Assembly: GCA_027069385.1 (NCBI GenBank) | Contig: JALXER010000099.1 | Coordinates: forward strand, 1 to 7,363 | Length of the DNA: 7,363 nt | Reading direction: 5' to 3' | Source: Paracoccaceae bacterium | Lineage (GTDB): Bacteria > Pseudomonadota > Alphaproteobacteria > Rhodobacterales > Rhodobacteraceae | In this document: positions 1-6,736 of the stretch, one piece after another | Layout of the letters: the number at the start of each line of letters is the position of its first letter | Numbering within the stretch: position 1 is the first letter of the stretch | The notes under the pieces: generated by a model | Database searches by the model: none | What the model saw: the letters and a program-made list of their open reading frames with translations, nothing else | What the model was told of the DNA's origin: nothing | Made by a program: the position numbers and the translations under genes

Positions 1-352
1 GTGCAGTATCTTCAAGCGGCAGGTAATACCCGTCTGCGGCCAGCCCGCCCCGGGGCGGGGCCATGGGCGTGACCAGCGTCAGCGGAAACACCCGCCCCAC
101 CGCATCCTGACTTGGCATCATGACACCGGTATAGGGGCCGCCCTTTATCACCGCGTCACCCAGCGCAAAGCGCCAGATCGGCGCGCTTTGATAGGCCGCG
201 ACCCAGTCCGCGCCCATGGCCGCGCGACTGGCCATAAATCCCTGTTGCAAAAAGTCGTCCCATGCCGCCACGAACCGGCGCGATATGCCGCCACCACGGA
301 AAAAATCCCCCAGATTGGGAATCTTGCCAAAGTATCCCGGCCCCGCGCCCAT
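1..352 (-). CDS. tagF: TagF, T6SS post-translational regulator (3' end missing)
   Basis: This is the N-terminal 117 residues of a TagF/ImpM family protein (DUF2094). The frame is open to the left edge, so the C-terminus is outside the window. The start at 352 is supported by the family's opening motif: GYFGKIPNLGDF lies at residues 6-17. Other family features are WDDFL (31-35), APIWRF (57-62) and GVMMPSQDAVGRVFPLTL (76-93). TagF is a cytoplasmic protein that holds T6SS assembly in check. In Agrobacterium a TagF-PppA fusion acts by binding Fha, and in Pseudomonas aeruginosa TagF works in parallel with the PpkA/PppA phosphorylation pathway. The ATG follows the tssM stop codon after a single base and I see no convincing Shine-Dalgarno sequence, so translation probably depends on ribosomes finishing tssM. 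Whether a phosphatase domain is fused at the C-terminus cannot be seen here. The family call is firm. Confidence 0.93.
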   Translation of the reverse strand, partial: MGAGPGYFGKIPNLGDFFRGGGISRRFVAAWDDFLQQGFMASRAAMGADWVAAYQSAPIWRFALGDAVIKGGPYTGVMMPSQDAVGRVFPLTLVTPMAPPRGGLAADGYYLPLEDTA

Positions 353-353
353 G

Positions 354-3300
354 CTATAGCGAACCCGGGCAGCGGAAGTTGCTCAGGGCGGGCAGTTGGA
401 ACGGGTTCAGGTTTGGCCCGGGGCGCAACTGGAAAATGGCGATCCGCCCGCCCACGGTAAAGGTCACCCGAAAGCGGTCGGCCACCGGTGTGCGATCCAG
501 CACCGCCGCATCGAACATGCGAAACAGCGCCCACGGCCCCTCGAAAGCGCGACCGTTTTCGGTATTGCGCCGGTCGGGCTTGAACACAATCTGCGTCGGG
601 CCGCCACCGCCGGGCCATTGCATCGGCGTATCCAGTTGGGCACCGTTCTGACGATATTCGAGCGTCTGCCCCTCGATGGTCAGTTCAACGCGCCGCGCAT
701 TGCTGTCCAGCGCGATCGGCTTCATGTCAAAGCTGAAAACCGGCAGGCCCGGCGACAGGAAAAACGTATCGCGAATTTCCGCCGCGCGCTGGAATTGCGC
801 GAGCACCGAATCCGAGATGCCCAGCTCCTGATTTTGCACCCGCCGCCAGCGCCACGGCGTGGTTGTGGTATCGACAAACTCGGCCAGATTGGCGGTAAAG
901 AACTGGTCGATCAGCCCTTGCGGCGCGAACAGCCTTGCGAAATCCTGAATGGAAATATCGGCGGGCTGGTTTTTGAAGAACGGATAGCGGTTGTTGACGG
1001 CCCGATTGCAGGTCGGCAGCACCTCGCCCTTCCACTTGGCATCGAGGCTGGAACGCGCGCCCCCGACCTGCACATCGCTGGAACCGGCGGTGACCTGTGC
1101 TACCCAGCGCTTCATCGGGTCGGGCAGGCGCTGCAACATGGTTTGCAAATCAACCGCCGCTCCGTCGCCCAATTGCACCGGCCTGCCCGAAACCGACAGG
1201 CGGTTCATTTCCTGATACAGCGCCGTCAGGTTTTGCATCACCTTGTCCAGCGGCGAAGGCGCGCCCTCGGTCTCGCCGGTGGTAAAGCGGTTCAGCCAGT
1301 CGAACCGTTCCTCTACCGGGGTGCCCGGTGGCGGCGGTGGCGGCAGACCGGCGGAAATAGACGAGGTTTGCAGGATCTGCACCAGCGCCTGCACCCGCAG
1401 GTTCTGCGCCTCGATAAATTCGCGCTGCGCATATTGCGAGGTATCATCCAGCGCCGTGTCAAGGTTCAACGGCCCGTCCTGCTGGGTCAGGCGGGTCTGG
1501 TTCTGCACCGACAGAATGATATTCTTGATCGGGGAACTGCCGCTTGACAGGATGTCCAGCGTCGAGACCACCTGCGCCATGCTGCCCATGGGTTTGATAT
1601 CGATATCGCCCAGAACTTTCTCGTAAGCGCTGTTATAGTCGGAATAATACAGGTCCAGCACTTCGCGCGCGATCCGGGTCAGGGCGTTTTCATCGTCCAG
1701 ATTCTCGCCCCGTTCGCCCAGCACCCAGTTTTCGTTTTTCAACTGTTCCGCCACGCTAAGCGCGGCGGGCAGGAACACGTTGTAGAACCCGAACTTGGTG
1801 TAAATCCCCTCTACCCCTGACGAGAGCGGCTCTCCGGAGGGGCGGATCAGCACCTCTGCGGTGCGCGGCCCCCCCTCGGACAGCACCCGCCAGTCGGGCA
1901 GGTCGCGGGCTTGCGGGCTTTGGATAATGGCGTTGTAAATCCGCTGCGATACCGGCGTTTCGGCCAGCAAGGTCTGCACCTGCGCCACCAGCGACCCGTG
2001 CAACGATATTTCACGCATCGGCTGGTTGATCATCGAAACCAGATGGTCCATCAGGTCCTGGCGCATCTGCGCGTTGGATTCACCGGGATAGGTGGTTTCC
2101 CAGTCGGCGGCCATCCAGCCGGTGACCAGGTCTTCCTCTAACGGGCCTTGCAGACCCAGCATCATATAGACCTTGAGCGCCTCGAACAGAAAGGTGGAAT
2201 TGTTGAGATTGGCCTGCATCTGCCGTTCCAGCCGCAACAACAGCCGCGGCAACATCCGTTCATTCAGCGCGTTGCGATAGGTCAGCTTGGCCTGATTGCC
2301 GATGACCTCGCCCTGATACAGGCCATAGGTCAGCTCTCGCGGGGGTTCCACGTTGCCCTGCGCCGGATTGCCCGGCAGGGTGCGCAGAATATTCAGCGGT
2401 GTTACGATGACATTCAGGTTGGTATCATCGATCGGCGACACCGGAATCGGCTTGGCCAGCTCGTCATACAGTTCCACCCGTTCCGAGGCCTTGGCGATCA
2501 TGTCGCGGTTGCCAATAAAGCTGAGCGTCCAGAGCGTCCCAATCCCCGCCGCAACCAGAACCGCCGCGGCAATTGACGAGCGCACAAACCATTTATAGCG
2601 CCGCGCCACCTTGTCATCGGCCGAGACCAGCCCCGCCTCTTTGAAGATCACCCCGTCCAGCACCCGTTTCAGAAAGTAGGAACGCCCCTGCCCCATACCG
2701 GTGCCAATCGCCTGACGACCAATGCCAAAGGTACGCGCCATGCCCATCATCAGGCGGTCAATCGGCGTGCCCTCTTGCGTGCCCGAGGTAAAATAGACCC
2801 CGCGGAAAAGCTGCTGTTTTTCAAATTTGTTTTCCTCGAAAACCTGCGTCAGAAAATCGCGCGCCACGCCTTGCAGCGATGCCACCTGCTGCGCAAAGCC
2901 CGAAATCAGCCCGCGCCGTTGGGAATCGGTTTCCTGTTGCAGGCGCTCCAGCGACAGGTTGTTGATCTGGCCCAGCAAGGCCTGAAATTGCTCGTCGAAC
3001 ATCTCCAGCGGTTTGGTTTTCTGCTTGGCATGTTTCAGCGGAAAGGTAAAACCCCAGACCTGCTCGCGGTCCTCGCGGCCCAGATTTTCGAAATACTCCG
3101 AGAAACCGGCGATCAGGTCGGCCTTGGTAAACAGCACATAAACCGGAAAGCGCACACCCAGCTTTTCGCGCAGTTCGGACAGGCGGTGCCGGATAGAGTC
3201 GGCCTGCATCTTGCGCTGGTTTTCATCCTGCATCGACAGGTCGGACAGCGAAATCGCCACAATCGCGCCATTGATTGGCTGGCGTTTGCGGTTCTTGCGC

Positions 3301-3932
3301 AGCATGGTCAGAAAGCCGGTCCACGCCTTTGAATCGGCCTCTTCATCGCTGTCTTGCGTGGTATAACGCCCGGCGGTATCGATCAACACGGCCTGATTGG
3401 TAAACCACCAGTCGCAATTGCGCGTGCCGCCAACGCCGCCCAGCGCCCCCTTGCCCATCTTGTCGGCCAACGGAAAGCTGAGGCCCGAATTGACAATCGC
3501 GGTGGTTTTACCTGCCCCGGGCGGCCCGATGATCAGATACCACGGCAGTTGATAAACCGAGCGCCCGCCCAGCTTGGACTTGCGCAGCACCTTCAGCGCA
3601 TCCTTCATGCGCTTGCGCATTTCCTTCAACTCGGCCTTGACCTCTTCGTCGGCGTCCTCGACCTCTTCTTCTTCTTCGGCTAGCATCTCGCGGGCCATAC
3701 GTTTTTCACGCCGGCGCCGCAGCCAGAACAGCAACAGGTACAATAGCAGCGCAAAGCCGAACAGGCTGCCGATCCAGATCAGCCGCTGGGTGATGGTTTC
3801 GAACGGCGCCCAGCCGCCCAGGCTCAGGAACGGACCGGCAAACCAGATCGCCACGCTGAACAGCGCCGCGATGAACATGAACAGCAAAAAGCGGGACCGG
3901 AATATCTTTCTGAGTATTTCGCCAATATTCAT
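354..3932 (-). CDS. tssM: TssM (IcmF/ImpL), T6SS inner-membrane complex protein
   Basis: This is a complete TssM of 1192 residues, the normal family length. Two N-terminal membrane helices (about 15-37 and 48-70) are followed by a basic/acidic helical linker (71-118, with an EEEEE run). The cytoplasmic nucleotide-binding domain has Walker A GPPGAGKTT (136-144), a Walker B-like VLIDTAGRY (182-190) and a TKAD motif (269-272), so nucleotide binding looks intact. A third helix (about 448-472) leads to a large periplasmic region containing the IcmF-related domain, a six-proline run at 864-869, the conserved CNRAVNNRYPF motif (975-985) and the C-terminal beta domain, ending in the family tail FRCPGSL. 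TssM spans from the inner membrane to the outer-membrane lipoprotein TssJ and, with TssL, anchors the sheath and baseplate. The start at 3932 lies three bases after the tssL stop, with GGTGA eight bases upstream of it. No truncation or frameshift is visible. Confidence 0.97.
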   Translation of the reverse strand: MNIGEILRKIFRSRFLLFMFIAALFSVAIWFAGPFLSLGGWAPFETITQRLIWIGSLFGFALLLYLLLFWLRRRREKRMAREMLAEEEEEVEDADEEVKAELKEMRKRMKDALKVLRKSKLGGRSVYQLPWYLIIGPPGAGKTTAIVNSGLSFPLADKMGKGALGGVGGTRNCDWWFTNQAVLIDTAGRYTTQDSDEEADSKAWTGFLTMLRKNRKRQPINGAIVAISLSDLSMQDENQRKMQADSIRHRLSELREKLGVRFPVYVLFTKADLIAGFSEYFENLGREDREQVWGFTFPLKHAKQKTKPLEMFDEQFQALLGQINNLSLERLQQETDSQRRGLISGFAQQVASLQGVARDFLTQVFEENKFEKQQLFRGVYFTSGTQEGTPIDRLMMGMARTFGIGRQAIGTGMGQGRSYFLKRVLDGVIFKEAGLVSADDKVARRYKWFVRSSIAAAVLVAAGIGTLWTLSFIGNRDMIAKASERVELYDELAKPIPVSPIDDTNLNVIVTPLNILRTLPGNPAQGNVEPPRELTYGLYQGEVIGNQAKLTYRNALNERMLPRLLLRLERQMQANLNNSTFLFEALKVYMMLGLQGPLEEDLVTGWMAADWETTYPGESNAQMRQDLMDHLVSMINQPMREISLHGSLVAQVQTLLAETPVSQRIYNAIIQSPQARDLPDWRVLSEGGPRTAEVLIRPSGEPLSSGVEGIYTKFGFYNVFLPAALSVAEQLKNENWVLGERGENLDDENALTRIAREVLDLYYSDYNSAYEKVLGDIDIKPMGSMAQVVSTLDILSSGSSPIKNIILSVQNQTRLTQQDGPLNLDTALDDTSQYAQREFIEAQNLRVQALVQILQTSSISAGLPPPPPPGTPVEERFDWLNRFTTGETEGAPSPLDKVMQNLTALYQEMNRLSVSGRPVQLGDGAAVDLQTMLQRLPDPMKRWVAQVTAGSSDVQVGGARSSLDAKWKGEVLPTCNRAVNNRYPFFKNQPADISIQDFARLFAPQGLIDQFFTANLAEFVDTTTTPWRWRRVQNQELGISDSVLAQFQRAAEIRDTFFLSPGLPVFSFDMKPIALDSNARRVELTIEGQTLEYRQNGAQLDTPMQWPGGGGPTQIVFKPDRRNTENGRAFEGPWALFRMFDAAVLDRTPVADRFRVTFTVGGRIAIFQLRPGPNLNPFQLPALSNFRCPGSL

Positions 3933-3935
3933 GAT

Positions 3936-5351
3936 CTATTTCACCAAAATTACTTCGACACGACGGCTAAGGCTTTTGTCCTCGACCCCGTTTTCATCTA
4001 AAATCAATTCGCTGTCGGCACGGCCTTCGGCGGTCAGGCGCGACGGGTCGTCAATCGAGGCTGCGATAACCTCCATCACCGCTTCGGCGCGGCGCAAAGA
4101 CAGCACCTGATTGTTGGGAAAGCGCGCATTGGAAATCGGGTCGCTGTCGGAATGGCCTGCCACGATGATCATCCCTTCTTCGTCATTCAGGGCGGCAGCA
4201 ACCTTTTGCAAGCGCTCGGTATAACCCGGTTGCAGCACATCGCGCCCGGGGCCGAACATGGTGGCTCCGGCGATGCGCACGGTCAGGGTGTTGCCCTTTT
4301 CGAACACCTCGACAATGCCCTGCGCAATTTCCGGTTCAAGAAATCCGGCAACCCGGTTCAGCCGCGCTTCGGTTTCGACCGCAGGCGGCGGCGGAGGCGG
4401 CGGCGGCGCGCGGCGGCTTAGCTCGATCGCAGAGGGGCGGCCAAGTTGCGCCAACTGGCCCTGCAAGCGTTCGGTATCGCCGTTAAGCATATAGGTCAGG
4501 CCGAAAAACGCCCCGGCCAGCACCACCACCAGCACACCGGTGATAATCCAAAGCGGCAACCAGATGTTCAGCGCCTTATGGGCAACTTTCAGCCCTTTCC
4601 ACATCGGGGACAGGGCATGTTCGCGATCACCCCGATGGGTGCGGATCAGCCGGGCCAGCCCCTCGCGGATGCGCAAATGCTTGTCGGCCCCCTGATTTTC
4701 CACCCGCAAGCGCCCCTCAAAGCCAAGGCTAAGACAGACATAGATAAATTCGAGCATCTCCAGATTGTTTGCCGGTTCGCGCTCCAGCCGTGCCAGCACA
4801 TCGTAAAACCGGTCGCCGCCATGGGTTTCCTTGTGAAAGGTGCCAACCATGCTTTGCGTCGTCCAGATAGAGCGCCCGCCCCACGGGGTATTCAGCACCA
4901 CATCGTCAATAGTCGCGCAAAGGGTATAGCGGGCCAGATTGACGGTTTGCGCCGGAACACCGGCCTGCATGGCGCGACGCTCGAATTCCTGAATCTCGGC
5001 AACCACGGCGTTGCGCAGCGCGCCCGGATCATTGTGCTGCGCGCGATTGCGAATCCGCCCGATCAGCGCGAATATCTGGCTGGCAGCGGCATTCAGCGGG
5101 TTCATGCCGGTCAGGGCAAAAGGCGTATCCGCCGCGCGCGCGGCCGGTTGCGGCGGCATTTGCGCACCGGTCTGCTGGGGTGGTTGTTGTGGCTGTTGCG
5201 GCTGGCCAAACCCGGCCTGAGGCTGGCCGAATTGCTGCGGCTGCCCGAACCCCTGCTGCGCTGCCGCCGGTGCCCGCCTGCCCGGGCGCAGATTGACGAC
5301 CGTCTTTTCGGTATCGGTACTTTCGGCAAATGGATCGTCGTCATCAATCAT
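3936..5351 (-). CDS. tssL: TssL (DotU/IcmH/ImpK) with C-terminal OmpA-like peptidoglycan-binding domain
   Basis: This is a complete TssL of 471 residues. DotU proteins without an extension are roughly half this size. An acidic N-terminus and the motif TEKTVVNLRPG (14-24) precede a Gln/Pro/Gly-rich, probably disordered tail (about 30-75). The cytoplasmic DotU domain (about 83-262) carries the conserved stretch from DDVVLNTPWG to SMVGTFHKETHGGDRFY. One membrane helix (about 263-287) is followed by a short helical segment, an eight-proline run (316-323) and an OmpA-like domain (about 345-471). That domain retains GHSD (399-402), the LSLRRAEAV helix start (417-425) and a closing SRRVEVILV. D402 and R421 align by eye with the diaminopimelate-binding Asp and Arg of OmpA. 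TssL binds TssM and receives the TssK baseplate adaptor; the fused domain should tie the complex to the cell wall. In Agrobacterium an N-terminal Thr of TssL is phosphorylated by PpkA and then bound by Fha, and T17 is the candidate here. Confidence 0.96.
   Translation of the reverse strand: MIDDDDPFAESTDTEKTVVNLRPGRRAPAAAQQGFGQPQQFGQPQAGFGQPQQPQQPPQQTGAQMPPQPAARAADTPFALTGMNPLNAAASQIFALIGRIRNRAQHNDPGALRNAVVAEIQEFERRAMQAGVPAQTVNLARYTLCATIDDVVLNTPWGGRSIWTTQSMVGTFHKETHGGDRFYDVLARLEREPANNLEMLEFIYVCLSLGFEGRLRVENQGADKHLRIREGLARLIRTHRGDREHALSPMWKGLKVAHKALNIWLPLWIITGVLVVVLAGAFFGLTYMLNGDTERLQGQLAQLGRPSAIELSRRAPPPPPPPPAVETEARLNRVAGFLEPEIAQGIVEVFEKGNTLTVRIAGATMFGPGRDVLQPGYTERLQKVAAALNDEEGMIIVAGHSDSDPISNARFPNNQVLSLRRAEAVMEVIAASIDDPSRLTAEGRADSELILDENGVEDKSLSRRVEVILVK
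3941..3945 (-). promoter_or_regulatory. Shine-Dalgarno sequence of tssM
   Basis: GGTGA on the minus strand lies eight bases before the tssM ATG at 3932. It is contained in the final codons of tssL (…ILVK). It is a moderate match, and coupling with tssL translation is likely. Confidence 0.55.
5193..5249 (-). repeat. FGQPQ repeats coding for the disordered N-terminal tail of TssL
   Basis: Three copies of the unit FGQPQ occur at TssL residues 35-39, 41-45 and 48-52, and a Gln/Pro run continues to residue 60. The three DNA copies differ at several third codon positions, so the repeat is not a very recent slippage product. The segment links the T17 region to the DotU domain and is probably flexible. 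Low-complexity linkers of this kind are common at this position in alphaproteobacterial TssL, though the exact repeat is unlikely to be conserved. Confidence 0.7.
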
Positions 5352-5354
5352 GTT

Positions 5355-6695
5355 CTACCCTTTGCGGATCGCCCAAAGTTCCATTTCCAGCCCCGGCAGA
5401 TCACCGGCCACATGCACCGCCAAGCCGCCCGAGGTGGTCAGCTGTTTCCACAGATCGCCCGAGCGGTCCAATTCGAAATAGGTCACGCCGGAATGAAACG
5501 GAATCTGGCGCGGCGCAACCGGCATCGGGCGCATCCCGATACCCGGCAAGGCCGAGTTCACCAACTGCCGGATGCCCTCTACCGGGCCAAGCTTGACCTG
5601 CGTGGGGAAATGCTTGCGAATGGTTTCGGGCGGAACATCGGCCTTGGAAGCCAGCACAAAACTGGCCCCTTGCAGCAGGCGCTTGTCGGCCACCATGCCC
5701 ACCGAAATGCCGTATTTGCGCGGCTCCAGCGGGATCTGCACCGCATTCTGTTCCAGTACTGCCGACAGGTACTGGCGCAAGGCGCGCATCAGGTCGTGAT
5801 AGGTCGCGCCCAGATTTTCGTGCTGGTACAGCGGAAAACTGGGCGGCTTTTTCGCCGGATCCATAAAGGTAGACAATTCGCCCGCCAGCCCGATCAGCAA
5901 TTGATAGACCATGGCCGGATGGGCGTTTTGCAACGCCGAGACGTGCCGCACCATCGGCAAATACCGGTTCACCCCGATCAGCAGCAGGAAATCGGCAATC
6001 TCGGCCACGGCCTTTGCCGGCCCCGATTCAACCAGCCGCGCCGACAGCGCATCCGAGCGATGGCTCAGCAGGCCCTCTACCTCGCGCACGAAATCCGCCA
6101 GCGTGTTCGAGGCGCGAATGTCGATGCAGGACGGAATGAACCCGCGGTCCAGAATAACCTCGTTATCGGATTTCACCTCGATAATCTTGGCAATCGGAAT
6201 CGCCAGCCGGTCGGAGAGGTCGTCAACATCCAGCGCAAATTCGAGCCGCAACTTGCCCACCGCAAGGGTGGTCGGGCTGCGCTGGTTGCCAACCGCATTG
6301 GTGATCTCTATCTCGGCGGGCATAAAGCGGGCCGCCGATTGCTCGGCCCCGGACAGATCAACCTCGGTCGCCCCGTGCCGGCGTGTCGGGACGGTCAGGT
6401 AAACCACGGTATTCTTGATGTCCTCGGGCACCTGCATCGATGGCGGATGGTTTTCGGTGCGCGGTACGTTGAACGGCGCGCCGTCGGGCGTCAGCCCCGC
6501 CACCGATTTCACCGTGAACTTGCCCAGTCGCAACAGCTCTTCGTCGATGGTCAGTTCATTGACGCCCCACATGTAAGGGGCCACGGCACCGGCCACACCG
6601 GACACCAGCCCTTCGACATAGCGGTCGTTTTGCTGAAAATGCTGCGGCTGCAGGAACAGCCCCTCACTCCAGACGACTTTGTTATCCCATGACAC
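5355..6695 (-). CDS. tssK: TssK (ImpJ/VasE), T6SS baseplate adaptor
   Basis: This is a complete TssK of 446 residues, the usual length. The family signature VVWSEGLFLQPQHFQQNDRY lies at residues 7-26. Later conserved pieces are LDRGFIPSCI (182-191), the helix YHDLMRALRQYL (299-310) and the C-terminal stretch SGVTYFELDRSGDLWKQL (402-419) followed by DLPGLEMELWAI (432-443). TssK is a trimeric cytoplasmic protein that resembles phage receptor-binding proteins. Its N-terminal part holds the TssF/TssG/TssE baseplate wedges and its C-terminal head docks on TssL and TssM. The start is GTG at 6695: an in-frame TAA lies two codons upstream, and the signature begins only seven residues into the protein, which leaves no other sensible start. 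The Shine-Dalgarno GGGAG lies 11 bases upstream. The gene is followed after three bases by tssL, its docking partner. Nothing appears broken. Confidence 0.97.
   Translation of the reverse strand: MSWDNKVVWSEGLFLQPQHFQQNDRYVEGLVSGVAGAVAPYMWGVNELTIDEELLRLGKFTVKSVAGLTPDGAPFNVPRTENHPPSMQVPEDIKNTVVYLTVPTRRHGATEVDLSGAEQSAARFMPAEIEITNAVGNQRSPTTLAVGKLRLEFALDVDDLSDRLAIPIAKIIEVKSDNEVILDRGFIPSCIDIRASNTLADFVREVEGLLSHRSDALSARLVESGPAKAVAEIADFLLLIGVNRYLPMVRHVSALQNAHPAMVYQLLIGLAGELSTFMDPAKKPPSFPLYQHENLGATYHDLMRALRQYLSAVLEQNAVQIPLEPRKYGISVGMVADKRLLQGASFVLASKADVPPETIRKHFPTQVKLGPVEGIRQLVNSALPGIGMRPMPVAPRQIPFHSGVTYFELDRSGDLWKQLTTSGGLAVHVAGDLPGLEMELWAIRKG
5358..5362 (-). promoter_or_regulatory. Shine-Dalgarno sequence of tssL
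   Basis: AAGGG on the minus strand lies six bases before the tssL ATG at 5351. It is formed by the last sense codons of tssK, so tssL initiation is embedded in the end of tssK. This favours translational coupling of the two genes. Confidence 0.6.
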
Positions 6696-6706
6696 TTTTT
6701 ATCCAT

Positions 6707-6711
6707 CTCCC
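6707..6711 (-). promoter_or_regulatory. Shine-Dalgarno sequence of tssK
   Basis: GGGAG on the minus strand lies 11 bases before the GTG at 6695. The spacing is a little long, but this is the only strong purine-rich site in the spacer. An ATG at 6705-6703 follows it immediately, but it opens a different frame with no recognisable product. The site therefore supports GTG as the tssK start. Confidence 0.6.
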
Positions 6712-6717
6712 GTTTGT

Positions 6718-6736
6718 TACGCGCTATCTTAGCGTA
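6718..6736 (-). repeat. Short inverted repeat at the tagH-tssK junction
   Basis: In the transcript, UACGC at 6736-6732 can pair with GCGUA at 6722-6718. Alternatively CGCUA at 6734-6730 can pair with UAGCG at 6726-6722 around a three-base loop. Either fold contains the tagH stop codon and ends before the tssK Shine-Dalgarno sequence. No T-run follows, so it does not look like an intrinsic terminator. With a five-base stem it could easily be chance. Confidence 0.25.

Noticed and set aside
44..59. A perfect 16-base GC palindrome (CCCGCCCCGGGGCGGG)
   Set aside because: It lies within tagF, where it encodes the APPRGG stretch in frame. GC-rich Pro/Arg/Gly codons produce such palindromes easily, and no T-run follows to make it a terminator.
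396..1547. A 383-codon open frame on the plus strand, antisense to the 3' part of tssM
   Set aside because: It has the same Arg/His/Gln-rich shadow composition, no family motif, and lies entirely inside the well-supported tssM gene.
4446..6692. A 748-codon open frame on the plus strand, antisense to tssK and most of tssL
   Set aside because: It is long, but its product is rich in Arg, His, Gln and Pro with no recognisable domain, it crosses the junction of two certain genes, and GC-rich coding DNA often leaves such open antisense frames. It is a shadow of tssK and tssL.
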